Below, piece after piece: positions 24,160 to 32,788 of a stretch of 64,000 bases of DNA; within the stretch, counting starts at the first letter, position 1, and every line of letters starts with the position of its first letter. This DNA comes from Mycolicibacterium sp. MU0053 (GTDB lineage Bacteria > Actinomycetota > Actinomycetes > Mycobacteriales > Mycobacteriaceae), in NCBI RefSeq assembly GCF_963378095.1, contig NZ_OY726397.1, forward strand, positions 3,720,001 through 3,784,000. The letters are read 5' to 3'. The position numbers and the translations under genes are program-made. Below the pieces are notes generated by a model. It was given only the letters and a program-made list of their open reading frames with translations. It ran no database searches and was not told the DNA's origin.

Positions 24160-25668
24160 TCACTGCGCCTGGTAGAGGATCCCCCGGCCGATGGCCTCCC
24201 GGACCACCGGCAGCGCGGCGTGCGCCAGCGCCTCGGCGTCCACTCGGTGGTGGCTGGCGAGCAGTTGCAGCAGCGTGCCCAGTGGCACCTCGCCGCGGCA
24301 ACCGGCCAGCAACGCCCGGGACACCTCGTCGACCCCCAACACCGCCGCCGGGCCGCCCGGGCGCTGCACCGCCGCCGAAATCTGTTGCCAGCCTTCGGGT
24401 CCGGGCAGGTAGTGCTCCTCGAGGAACACCGGCGCCGTCGAGAGGCGGGCCGCCAGCAACGCGCTGTCGTCGGTGTCGCGCAGGTAGGCGCGGCGCGCGA
24501 AGAACGCCTCGACCTCGGGCCCGGTCAGCGCCTCGTCGGCCCCGACGATCTCCTCCAGGATGTGTTCTGGCGGCCCGGTCTCCCCGACGGCCGGGGCGCG
24601 CAACGCGATGATGCCCATCCCGACGGCGGTGATGTCGTTGTCGGCGAACCAGTCCAGCCATTGCCCGCCGCGCCGTGCGCTCTGCTCCGCACTCTCACCG
24701 GCGTCGGACAGCCACAGCGACACATAACTGACCGGGTCGGCGAGTTCGCGCTGCACCACCCAGGCGTGCAAACCGGTGCCCGCCAGCCACTCGGTGACCC
24801 GCTGCCGCCAGTCGTGCCCCGAACGCACGATCCAGTTCGCCATGATCTGCGCGGTCCCGCCGGGGTTCAGATGGTCGCCCACCTGCTCGATCAGCCGCCG
24901 ACACAGCGCATCCCCGACCATGCCGGAATCCCGATAGAGGTAGTCCGCGGCGCCGGCGCCCACCACGAACGGCGGATTGGACACAATCAGATCGAATCGC
25001 TCCCCCGCGACCGGCTCGAACAGGCTGCCGCACCGTAACTCCCAGCTCAGCCCGTTGATCCGGGCGGTGGCCGCGGCCAACGCCAGAGCGCGCTCGTTGG
25101 TGTCGGTGGCCACGATCTCGGTGCAGTGCGCCGCCAGGTGGACGGCCTGGATGCCGCAGCCGGTGCCGAGATCGAGTGCCCGGCCGGCCGGGGCGCGACT
25201 CACCGCGCGGGCCAACGAGACCGAGGCGCCCCCGATCCCGAGCACGTGATCGCGCCGCACCGGGGTGCCGCGCAGCGCCGCGTCCTGATCCGAGACCACC
25301 AGGTAGTCGCGGGCACCGTCGCTGTGCGGGCGGATGTCCAGGGCCGCGCGCGCGGCCCCCGGCCCGGCCGGTTCCAGCACCCCGTTGGCCAGCAGGTCCG
25401 CCGGCGCCACACTGGGAAACGCCACCTCGATCTGGTCGAGCGGTTCGTCCACGCCGAGCAGGAACAGCCGCACCAGCACCGCCAGGCGTTGCCGATCGGG
25501 CCCGGCGCTGCGGGTGGCCCGCAGCGCCGGCCACCACACCCCGCGTCCGAGGGCGGCCTCGGCGTCCGCGCCCAGCAGTTCGGCCACGCCGTCGGTGCGG
25601 TAGTCGGCCGCGCGCAGGTCGGCGCCGACGGCCTCGGTCACCCCCGGGTCGAACAGGGGGTGGTTCAA
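24160..25668 (-). CDS. Class I SAM methyltransferase with NPPF motif
   Basis: This protein of about 502 residues has a central Rossmann methyltransferase. Motif I is ALDLGTGCGIQAVHLA, motif II TDTNERAL, and motif IV DLIVSNPPF, the last typical of enzymes methylating amide or exocyclic amino groups (PrmC, RlmG, N6-adenine). An N-terminal helical region (1-150) and a C-terminal region (about 330-502) are specific to an actinobacterial family. No ATG is available near the start; I placed it at a TTG overlapping the SRAP stop (TTGA), giving LNHPLFDP, with a GTG at 25641 as alternative. Its substrate is unknown. Confidence 0.82.
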   Translation of the reverse strand: MNHPLFDPGVTEAVGADLRAADYRTDGVAELLGADAEAALGRGVWWPALRATRSAGPDRQRLAVLVRLFLLGVDEPLDQIEVAFPSVAPADLLANGVLEPAGPGAARAALDIRPHSDGARDYLVVSDQDAALRGTPVRRDHVLGIGGASVSLARAVSRAPAGRALDLGTGCGIQAVHLAAHCTEIVATDTNERALALAAATARINGLSWELRCGSLFEPVAGERFDLIVSNPPFVVGAGAADYLYRDSGMVGDALCRRLIEQVGDHLNPGGTAQIMANWIVRSGHDWRQRVTEWLAGTGLHAWVVQRELADPVSYVSLWLSDAGESAEQSARRGGQWLDWFADNDITAVGMGIIALRAPAVGETGPPEHILEEIVGADEALTGPEVEAFFARRAYLRDTDDSALLAARLSTAPVFLEEHYLPGPEGWQQISAAVQRPGGPAAVLGVDEVSRALLAGCRGEVPLGTLLQLLASHHRVDAEALAHAALPVVREAIGRGILYQAQ

Positions 25669-26435
25669 AACAGCTCGGCTTGTTCGGCCTGCGGGTCCGC
25701 CGGGGCGATGAGTTCGGGGCCGTTGTTGCGGACGTTGTTGACCAGGGTCGACACCTGCCGGACGACGATCCGGTCCAGATCGCCGTGGCCGCGCAGCAGA
25801 CCCTCGTCGATCGGGGCGTCCGGATCCATCCAGCGGTCCCAGTCCGGGCGGCTGATGGTCAGCGGCATCCGGTCGTGGATTTCGGCCAGCGGCCCCACGG
25901 CGTCGGTGGTGATGATCGTCGCGCTCAACAGCGGCGGGACGCTGCGGTCCGCGCCCTTGGGCCGCCAGGTGGACCACAACCCCGCCATGAACAGCGGCTC
26001 GCCGTCCTCGGCGTGCAGGTAGAACGGTGTTTTGTGCCCCTTGGCGTCCCGGTTGGGGGTCCACTCATACCAGCCGTCCATCGGGACCAGGCAGCGCTTG
26101 TTCTTCGCCGAGTTCCGGAACGCCGGCGATTCGGTGACCGTCTCGGCGCGCGCGTTGATCAGCAGCGGCCCCTTGCCCTCGAGCTTGCCGTCGGGCCCGG
26201 TCTTCGCCCACGGCGGAATCAGACCCCACCGCATGGACCGCAGCCGTCGCGTCGCCTCGTCCTCGGGTTCGGCGTGGCGCTTCACGACGGTGCTGATCGC
26301 GGTGGTGGGCGCGACGTTGTAGTTGGCCGCCGACGCACCGGCGGCGCCCTGCGCCGCCGCGGTCGTCTCGTCGAGCGCCTGGATCTTCTGCGCCAGCAGC
26401 GCAGGGTCGGTGGTGACCGCAAACCGTCCACACAT
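25665..26435 (-). CDS. SRAP-domain abasic-site-processing protein (YedK/HMCES)
   Basis: The 256-residue protein begins MCGRFAV; after Met removal the invariant Cys2 forms a thiazolidine crosslink to abasic sites in single-stranded DNA. Other active-site elements are NYNVAPT near 38-44, the Glu of DGWYEW and the His of EIHDRMPL. Such proteins shield abasic sites at replication forks. It is divergent from aroA across 44 bp and is followed with overlap by the methyltransferase gene. Corresponds to Rv3226c. Confidence 0.95.
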   Translation of the reverse strand: MCGRFAVTTDPALLAQKIQALDETTAAAQGAAGASAANYNVAPTTAISTVVKRHAEPEDEATRRLRSMRWGLIPPWAKTGPDGKLEGKGPLLINARAETVTESPAFRNSAKNKRCLVPMDGWYEWTPNRDAKGHKTPFYLHAEDGEPLFMAGLWSTWRPKGADRSVPPLLSATIITTDAVGPLAEIHDRMPLTISRPDWDRWMDPDAPIDEGLLRGHGDLDRIVVRQVSTLVNNVRNNGPELIAPADPQAEQAELF

Positions 26436-26479
26436 GGCCTACATGGTTCCAGACGGCATCGACAAGGCAGGATGGATCC

Positions 26480-27769
26480 GTGTTGCAACACCCTTGGCCG
26501 GCCCCGCATGCGGCCACCCCTGTCCACGCCACCGTGATCGTCCCCGGTTCGAAGTCGCTGACCAACCGGACGTTGATGCTCTCGGCGCTGGCCGCCGCGC
26601 AGGGGTCGGGCTCCTCGACCATCAGCGGCGCGCTGCGCAGCCGCGACACCGACCTGATGATCGGGGCGCTGCGCACCCTCGGACTCGACGTCACCGGCGA
26701 CCACTCCGAGTTGACGATCTCCGGTGGGGTGGCCCCACCGGCCGGCGCCCGGGTGGACTGCGGCCTGGCCGGCACGGTGCTGCGGTTCGTGCCGGCGCTG
26801 GCCGCCCTGGGATCGGTGCCGGTCGAGTTCGACGGCGATGAGCAGGCCCGGACCCGGCCGATCGCGCCGCTGCTCGAAGCGCTGCGCACCCTCGGGGTGG
26901 ACATCGACGGCGACGCGATGCCGTTCCGGGTGACCGGCACGGGTGCGGTGCGCGGCGGCACGGTGGGCATCGACGCCTCGGCGTCCTCGCAGTTCGTGTC
27001 CGGACTGCTGCTGTGCGGCCCCTCGTTCGCCGACGGTGTCACGATCGAGCACACCGGGACCACCATGCCGTCGGCCCCGCACGTGGCGATGACGGTGCAG
27101 ATGCTGCGGCAGGCCGGCGTCCGGGTCGACGATGCGACGGCGAACCGCTGGCGGGTGGAGCCGGGGGCGGTCGCGGCCCGGCACTGGGTCGTCGAGCCGG
27201 ATCTGTCGAACGCGGTGCCGTTCCTGGCGGCCGCCGTGGCCACCGGCGGTGCGGTGCGCATCATCGGCTGGCCGTCGCCGAGCCTGCAGGCCTCCGACAC
27301 CATCCTGCGGGTACTGGCGGCGACGAATGCCACTGTGTCACGCACGGATTCGCATCTGGAGGTGCAAGGGCCGGTCTCCTACGGCGGCTTCGACGTCGAC
27401 CTCAACGAGGTGGGCGAGTTGACGCCCGCGGTGGCGGCGCTGGCCGCCCTGGCGGTCGAGGGGTCGGTGTCACGGCTGCGCGGGATCGCACACCTGCGCG
27501 GCCACGAAACCGACCGCCTGGCCGCGCTGAGTGCGGAGATCAACGGCCTCGGCGGCGACTGCGTGGAGACCGAGGACGGTCTGTCGATCACCGCGACGCC
27601 GCTGCACGGCGGCACCTGGCGGGCCTACGCCGATCACCGGATGGCCATGGCCGGTGCGATCGTGGGGTTGCGGGTGGCCGGCGTCGAGATCGACGACATC
27701 GCCACCACCGACAAGACCCTGCCGGAGTTCCCCGACCTGTGGGCCGACATGCTGGCGGGCCAGGAGTAA
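26480..27769 (+). CDS. aroA: 3-phosphoshikimate 1-carboxyvinyltransferase (EPSP synthase)
   Basis: This 429-residue enzyme joins shikimate 3-phosphate and phosphoenolpyruvate in chorismate synthesis. It starts at GTG. Signature segments are [13 protein letters not shown] (with the shikimate-binding Lys and Ser), [16 protein letters not shown], and the late [17 protein letters not shown] with its R-x-K/E-E type contacts, and [13 protein letters not shown]. The length is standard. It lies 8 bp before rsgA. Confidence 0.96.
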   Translation: MLQHPWPAPHAATPVHATVIVPGSKSLTNRTLMLSALAAAQGSGSSTISGALRSRDTDLMIGALRTLGLDVTGDHSELTISGGVAPPAGARVDCGLAGTVLRFVPALAALGSVPVEFDGDEQARTRPIAPLLEALRTLGVDIDGDAMPFRVTGTGAVRGGTVGIDASASSQFVSGLLLCGPSFADGVTIEHTGTTMPSAPHVAMTVQMLRQAGVRVDDATANRWRVEPGAVAARHWVVEPDLSNAVPFLAAAVATGGAVRIIGWPSPSLQASDTILRVLAATNATVSRTDSHLEVQGPVSYGGFDVDLNEVGELTPAVAALAALAVEGSVSRLRGIAHLRGHETDRLAALSAEINGLGGDCVETEDGLSITATPLHGGTWRAYADHRMAMAGAIVGLRVAGVEIDDIATTDKTLPEFPDLWADMLAGQE

Positions 27770-27777
27770 GGGCCGCG

Positions 27778-28773
27778 ATGGCGGGACGCGTTCGCAGCTA
27801 CGACGAATCCGATGTCCGGATCCGTCCGGGTAAGGGCTCGCGACCGCGTACCAAGATCCGCCCCGATCACGCCGACGCGGAATCGGCCATGGTCGTCACC
27901 GTCGACCGCGGCCGCTGGGGCGTCGTGCTCGACGGCGACCCCGACCGTCCGGTCACCACCATGCGGGCCCGCGAATTGGGCCGGACCCCGATTGTGGTGG
28001 GCGACGACGTCGACGTGGTGGGTGACCTGTCCGGCCGCCCGGACACGCTGGCGCGGATCGTGCGCCGCCGCGAGCGCCGAACGGTGTTGCGGCGCACCGC
28101 CGATGACACCGACCCCACCGAGCGGGTGGTGGTGGCCAACGCCGATCAGCTGCTGATCGTGGTCGCCCTGGCGGATCCGCCGCCGCGAACCGGGTTCGTT
28201 CAGCGGACGCTGATCGCCGCCTATGCCGGCGGGCTGACTCCGATTCTGTGTCTGACCAAATCCGATCTGGCACCGCCCGAACCGTTTGCGGCGCAGTTCG
28301 CCGGGCTGGACCTGACCGTGCTCACCGCCGGCCGCGACGATCCGTTGGATGCCGTGGAGCCGATCCTGACCGGCAAGCTCACGGTACTGCTCGGCCATTC
28401 CGGTGTGGGCAAGTCGACGCTGGTGAATCGCGTTGTGCCGGATGCCGATCGCGCGATCGGCGCGGTGTCCGGCGTGGGCAAGGGCAGGCACACCTCGACC
28501 CAGTCGGTGGCACTGCCGCTGGCCGGTGGCGGCTGGGTGATCGACACTCCGGGGATTCGGTCGTTCGGGCTGGCCCACATCGAGACCACCGACGTGTTGA
28601 TGGCCTTCTCCGATTTGGCCGCCGCCATCGGCGACTGCCCGCGCGGCTGCGGACACCTGGGTCCGCCGGCCGACCCCGAATGCGCCCTGGACCAACTCGC
28701 CGGACCGGCCGCGGACCGGGTGGCGGCCGCGCGCAGCCTGCTACGCGTGCTGCGCGACGGCGCCGAGGCCTGA
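27778..28773 (+). CDS. rsgA: Ribosome small-subunit GTPase RsgA
   Basis: This 331-residue circularly permuted GTPase helps mature the 30S subunit. An N-terminal OB domain (about 40-110) precedes the permuted G motifs: G4 TKSD comes before G1 GHSGVGKST, then G3 DTPG. A C-terminal zinc finger is visible as CPRGCGHLGPPADPEC (C-x4-C-x-H-x7-C). The start at MAGRVRSYDESDVR agrees with the mycobacterial family. It follows aroA by 8 bp and converges on desA3 with only 3 bp between stops. Confidence 0.95.
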   Translation: MAGRVRSYDESDVRIRPGKGSRPRTKIRPDHADAESAMVVTVDRGRWGVVLDGDPDRPVTTMRARELGRTPIVVGDDVDVVGDLSGRPDTLARIVRRRERRTVLRRTADDTDPTERVVVANADQLLIVVALADPPPRTGFVQRTLIAAYAGGLTPILCLTKSDLAPPEPFAAQFAGLDLTVLTAGRDDPLDAVEPILTGKLTVLLGHSGVGKSTLVNRVVPDADRAIGAVSGVGKGRHTSTQSVALPLAGGGWVIDTPGIRSFGLAHIETTDVLMAFSDLAAAIGDCPRGCGHLGPPADPECALDQLAGPAADRVAAARSLLRVLRDGAEA

Positions 28774-28776
28774 CCC

Positions 28777-30060
28777 TCAGGCGGCCCGGTCGATCCGATC
28801 CGCGTCAAACCGATTGTCACGACGCTGTTTCCGCGCCGCGCGCACGCGCCCAATGGCGGTCTTGAGGCCGCGCTTGCGACCGCTGCTCGGATCGGTGGCC
28901 GCGAACTCCGGCCCCAACTCGGCGAACATCCATTCGCTCCGGGTCTCCGGCGCGTCATGGGCGGTGTCGCGCAGGAACTTGTCCGGCAACGACAGCTTGG
29001 CGATGGTCCGCCACGTCTTGCCGTACTGACCCAGGAAAGACCCCGTGGTGTAGGGCAGGTCGTACTTCTCGCACAGCTCACGCACCCGCACCGAGATCTC
29101 GTGATACCGGTTGCTCGGCAGGTCCGGGAACAGGTGGTGCTCGATCTGGTGGCACAGGTTGCCGCTCATGAAGCGCAGCAACGGGCCGCCCTCGAAGTTG
29201 GCGCTGCCCAGCATCTGCCGCAGGTACCAGTGGCCGCGCGATTCCCCGACCATGTCGGTCTTGGTGAACTTTTCGGCGCCGTCCGGGAAGTGGCCGCAGA
29301 AGATCACCGCGTTGGCCCAGATGTTGCGGATGATGTTGGCCACCGCGTTGGCCTTGGCCGTCGACTTGAAGGTCGCGCCCGGCGACAGTGCGGTCAGCGC
29401 CGGATACGCGACGTAGTCCTTGACCAGCTGATGCCCGGTCTTGACGCCGAACTCCCGGAGCCGCACGAAGGTGGCGGCGCGGTCGTCGCGACCCTTGAAG
29501 ATCTTGCCGAGTTCCAGGTGCTGCAGGCCCACGCCCCACTCGAACAGCAGCGCCAGCATGGTGTTGTACACCAGGTTGAACAGGTTGCTCGGCGTCCACC
29601 GCTGATCGCGGGTGACGCGGATCAGGCCGAAGCCCACATCGTCGTCCATGCCCAGGATGTTGGTGTACTTGTGGTGCATGAAGTTGTGGGTGAAGCGCCA
29701 GTGCTTGGACGCCCCGGTCATGTCCCACTCCCAGCTCGTGGAGTGGATCTCGGGATCGTTCATCCAATCCCACTGACCGTGCATGACGTTGTGGCCGATC
29801 TCCATGTTCTCGATGATCTTGGCCGCGCCCAGCGTCGCGGTCCCCGCCCACCAGAACGAGCGCTTGGAGCTGCCGGCCAGCAGCAGGCGGCCGGCCACTT
29901 CGAGTCCACGCTGGATGGCGATGGTGCGACGGATGTACCGCGCGTCTCGCTCGCCCCGGGAATCCTCGATGTCCTGACGGATGGCGTCGAGTTCGACGCC
30001 CAAGCTCTCGATGTCGGCCTCGGTCAGATGCGTAAACGCCGGGATGTCAGTGATTGCCAT
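28777..30060 (-). CDS. desA3: DesA3-type membrane acyl-CoA delta-9 desaturase
   Basis: This 427-residue di-iron membrane desaturase makes oleoyl-CoA from stearoyl-CoA. The histidine boxes are HNVMH, HNFMHH and HQIEHH, and there are hydrophobic segments around residues 65-85 and 165-185. The basic C-terminal tail (SGRKRGLKTAIGR) is probably cytoplasmic. Electrons come from the reductase encoded by the next gene upstream, separated by 69 bp that carry two TACG-N4-CGTA palindromes. Corresponds to Rv3229c. Confidence 0.94.
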   Translation of the reverse strand: MAITDIPAFTHLTEADIESLGVELDAIRQDIEDSRGERDARYIRRTIAIQRGLEVAGRLLLAGSSKRSFWWAGTATLGAAKIIENMEIGHNVMHGQWDWMNDPEIHSTSWEWDMTGASKHWRFTHNFMHHKYTNILGMDDDVGFGLIRVTRDQRWTPSNLFNLVYNTMLALLFEWGVGLQHLELGKIFKGRDDRAATFVRLREFGVKTGHQLVKDYVAYPALTALSPGATFKSTAKANAVANIIRNIWANAVIFCGHFPDGAEKFTKTDMVGESRGHWYLRQMLGSANFEGGPLLRFMSGNLCHQIEHHLFPDLPSNRYHEISVRVRELCEKYDLPYTTGSFLGQYGKTWRTIAKLSLPDKFLRDTAHDAPETRSEWMFAELGPEFAATDPSSGRKRGLKTAIGRVRAARKQRRDNRFDADRIDRAA

Positions 30061-30083
30061 CGTCGACCTCCTCTCGTTGTACC

Positions 30084-30116
30084 TACGCTACCGTAACCTA
30101 CGACTCCGTAGGTTAC
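30084..30116. promoter_or_regulatory. Tandem TACG-N4-CGTA operator upstream of desA3
   Basis: TACG-CTAC-CGTA (30084-30095) and TACG-ACTC-CGTA (30099-30110) are separated by 3 bp. The second sits inside a longer perfect inverted repeat GTAACCTACG-N4-CGTAGGTTAC (30093-30116). The layout is that of a TetR-type operator with two dimers, just before the desA3 start (30060). Confidence 0.75.
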
Positions 30117-30129
30117 CAGCCAGTAAAGC

Positions 30130-31266
30130 CTAAATATCCAACACGCAATCGCCGGCGGCCGCGGAGACACAGGTCTGCACGCGGGTGCCCGGCTCGTGCT
30201 CGACGCCGGTGCGCAGATCCCGCACATGTCCGTCGACCAGGCCGACCACGCAGGACTGACAGATACCCATCCGACAGCCGAAGGGCATCTGCACGCCCAC
30301 CTGCTCCCCCGCGTCCATCAGCGAGGTGGCGGCGTCGGCTACCACGGTCTTGCCACTGCGTTCGAAGGTGACGGTGCCGCCGATCCCGTGCGCCGGGGCC
30401 CGTGCCACCGCAAACCGCTCCAGGTGCAGGCTGTCGTCGAGTCCGATGCCGGACCACAGCCGTTCGGCGTCGGCGAGCATCGCCTCGGGCCCGCACGCCC
30501 AGGCCTGCCGATCCCGCCAGTCGGGGACCTCGTCGTCGAGCCGCGCCAAATCCAGCCGGCCCTCGGTGCGCGTGGCCCGCAACCGCAGCCGGTAGCCGGG
30601 GTGGGTCTCGGCCAGCTCCGCCAGTTCGGCCGCGAACATCACGTCCGCAGCGGTCGGCGCCGAGTGCACATGCACGACGTCGGAGATCTGGCCGCGACGC
30701 ACCAGCGTGCGCAGCATCGACATCACCGGGGTGATCCCCGAGCCCGCGGTTAGGAACAACACCTTCGCCGGGGCCGGGTCGGGCATCACGAAATTGCCCT
30801 GGGGCGCGGCCAACCGCACGATGGTGCCGGGTGCGACGCCGCCGACGAGGTGACTGGACAGGAAGCCCTCCGGCATCGCCTTGACCGTGATCGTGATGGT
30901 GTTCGAGGCGGCGACCGGCGTCGAGGTCAGCGAGTACGACCGCCAGCGCCACCGGCCGTCGATCAGCACGCCGATGCCGATGTACTGACCGGGCTGATAG
31001 TCGAAGGTGAAGCCCCAGCCGGGCTTGATGACCAGCGTGGCCGAATCCTCGGTCTCGCGGCGGACATCGACGATGCGGCCGCGCAACTCGCGGGCCGACC
31101 ACAGCGGATTGGCCAGGTGCGCGTAGTCGTCGGGCAGCAGCGGCGTGGTGATGCGGCCGATCAGGGTGCGCAGCGCGTGCCAGCCCGGATGCTTGTCGGC
31201 GCCGACGACGGTGGGCCGGACGGTGTCGACGACCTTGGCGCTGATCTTGATGGAATTCTTGGCCAT
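30130..31266 (-). CDS. Ferredoxin-NAD(P)H reductase partner of DesA3
   Basis: This 378-residue flavo-iron-sulfur reductase consists of an FAD-binding beta-barrel (about 60-160, RWRSYSLTS), an NAD(P) domain ([22 protein letters not shown]), and a C-terminal plant-type ferredoxin with C-x4-C-x2-C (CRMGICQSC) and a distal Cys in VQTCVSAA. It supplies electrons for stearoyl-CoA desaturation, as shown for Rv3230c in M. tuberculosis. The start at [11 protein letters not shown] is supported by family length. Its promoter has the same tandem palindrome as desA3. Confidence 0.93.
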   Translation of the reverse strand: MAKNSIKISAKVVDTVRPTVVGADKHPGWHALRTLIGRITTPLLPDDYAHLANPLWSARELRGRIVDVRRETEDSATLVIKPGWGFTFDYQPGQYIGIGVLIDGRWRWRSYSLTSTPVAASNTITITVKAMPEGFLSSHLVGGVAPGTIVRLAAPQGNFVMPDPAPAKVLFLTAGSGITPVMSMLRTLVRRGQISDVVHVHSAPTAADVMFAAELAELAETHPGYRLRLRATRTEGRLDLARLDDEVPDWRDRQAWACGPEAMLADAERLWSGIGLDDSLHLERFAVARAPAHGIGGTVTFERSGKTVVADAATSLMDAGEQVGVQMPFGCRMGICQSCVVGLVDGHVRDLRTGVEHEPGTRVQTCVSAAAGDCVLDI

Positions 31267-31322
31267 GACGGCTCCTGCCTGGGTGGCGGTTTTGAACAAT
31301 CCCGAAACCCCGGGAGATAACC

Positions 31323-31349
31323 TACGGTACCGTAACTTACGGTGCCGTA
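31323..31349. promoter_or_regulatory. Tandem TACG-N4-CGTA operator upstream of the reductase gene
   Basis: TACGGTACCGTA (31323-31334) and TACGGTGCCGTA (31338-31349) are again 3 bp apart, the same geometry as at 30084-30110. It lies 57-83 bp before the reductase start. The shared motif implies one regulator for both genes. Confidence 0.75.
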
Positions 31350-31385
31350 TCCAGTGCCGAGCCCGCAAGCCCGCCTCCGCGCGAG

Positions 31386-31904
31386 CTACAGCAGCTCAAG
31401 CAGAAACGGCAGTTCCTGGGTCGCGTACCAGGCCAGATCGTGATCCAGCGCATCGCCGACGGTCAGCTCGGCGTCCTCGTCACCCATATCCGCCTCGTCG
31501 ATGACCGCGATCGCCGCGCGGACCGCGGGCTCGGCCTCGGCGATGTCGACGTAGGCGGCGGCCACCGCGTCCGTCCGGCACGGGCCACCCACCCGCACCA
31601 CGGCGTCGTCGAGATCCGGGCGCATGGTCACCGGCTCGATGTCGGCCACGATCACGGCTCGGCGCAGCGGCAGGGCATCGTCGGTCGCCCCGGTCCCGCC
31701 GTCCTGGTCGGTGGCGAGCAGCCGCAGCGACGCCCGTGCCGCCTCCCCGAGCGCCACCTCGGCGAGTTCGTCGTCGTCGCCTTCGGCGTAGGCCTCCCGC
31801 AGTCTCGGGGTCACCGCGAAGGCGGTACCGCTGACGGGAAACAGCTCGCCGTCGGCGACCAGTTGGCGCAGCATGGCCAGTGTCGCCGGGATGTAGACCC
31901 GCAT
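31386..31904 (-). CDS. Conserved actinobacterial protein of unknown function (DUF6912-like)
   Basis: This 172-residue acidic, soluble protein begins [21 protein letters not shown] and ends [17 protein letters not shown]. There is no signal peptide, membrane segment or catalytic motif that I recognise. Short conserved strands such as RVYIPAT and [17 protein letters not shown] alternate with acidic loops. It corresponds by position to Rv3231c. It lies 16 bp after ppk2 on the same strand, so the two may be co-expressed. Confidence 0.8.
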   Translation of the reverse strand: MRVYIPATLAMLRQLVADGELFPVSGTAFAVTPRLREAYAEGDDDELAEVALGEAARASLRLLATDQDGGTGATDDALPLRRAVIVADIEPVTMRPDLDDAVVRVGGPCRTDAVAAAYVDIAEAEPAVRAAIAVIDEADMGDEDAELTVGDALDHDLAWYATQELPFLLELL

Positions 31905-31920
31905 CTCCGCAGACTAGCCG

Positions 31921-32748
31921 CTAATCGGCCAACAGGGCGGCGACGTGATCGGGGACATAGGTGGCCAACTCCCGCGGCAACCGCTGGTAGTCGTGGGCCT
32001 GCACGGGCCGTTCGGGCAGGCGCACCTTGGGCCGGTCCACGGCGTGGTAGTCGATCGTGGACAGCAGGTGGCTCATCATGTTCAGGCGGGCGTGCTTCTT
32101 GATATCGGATTCGACGACATACCAGGGACTTACCGGCGTGTCGGTGTGGGCCATCATCTCGTCCTTGGCCCGCGAATAGTCCTGCCAGCGGTACACCGAG
32201 TCCAGGTCCATCGGCGACAGCTTCCATTGCCGCACCGGGTCTTTCAGCCGCTTGCGGAATCGGCGCAGCTGCTCCACGTCGGAAACCGAAAACCAGTACT
32301 TGCGCAACAGAATCCCGTCGTCGATGAGCATCTGCTCGAAAATGGGGGCCTGATGCAGGAACAGCGAATGCTCGTGCGGGCTACAGAATCCCATCACCTT
32401 CTCCACCCCCGCCCGGTTGTACCAGGACCGGTCGAACAGCACGATCTCGCCCCGGGTCGGCAGCTCCGCGACATAGCGCTGGAAGTACCACTGCCCGCGT
32501 TCGCGTTCGGTCGGGACCGGCAGCGCCGCAATGCGCGCCACCCGCGGACTGAGGTATTCGGTGATCCGCTTGATGGTCCCGCCCTTGCCGGCGGCGTCGC
32601 GACCCTCGAACACCACCACCAGCCGGGTGCCGGAGTGCTTGACCCATTCCTGCAGCTTCACGAATTCGGTTTGCAGACGGAACAATTCGGTCGTGTAGAG
32701 CTCGTCGGGAATCTTGGTGCCCGTGCCCTTGCCCTTGCGCTTGCCCAC
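31921..32748 (-). CDS. ppk2: Polyphosphate kinase 2 (PPK2)
   Basis: This 275-residue single-domain PPK2 transfers phosphate between polyphosphate and nucleoside diphosphates. Walker A is FEGRDAAGKGGT (near residues 48-59), Walker B FDRSWYNRAG, and the lid KRLKDPVRQWKLSPMD carries the conserved basic residues. From recall, Rv3232c prefers making GTP from GDP. The N-terminus is Lys-rich (MGKRKGKGTG), possibly for polyphosphate contact. Confidence 0.95.
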   Translation of the reverse strand: MGKRKGKGTGTKIPDELYTTELFRLQTEFVKLQEWVKHSGTRLVVVFEGRDAAGKGGTIKRITEYLSPRVARIAALPVPTERERGQWYFQRYVAELPTRGEIVLFDRSWYNRAGVEKVMGFCSPHEHSLFLHQAPIFEQMLIDDGILLRKYWFSVSDVEQLRRFRKRLKDPVRQWKLSPMDLDSVYRWQDYSRAKDEMMAHTDTPVSPWYVVESDIKKHARLNMMSHLLSTIDYHAVDRPKVRLPERPVQAHDYQRLPRELATYVPDHVAALLAD

Positions 32749-32788
32749 CGCCGCATCCTACTGCGGCACGGCCCTGGCGGGAGCCCAA

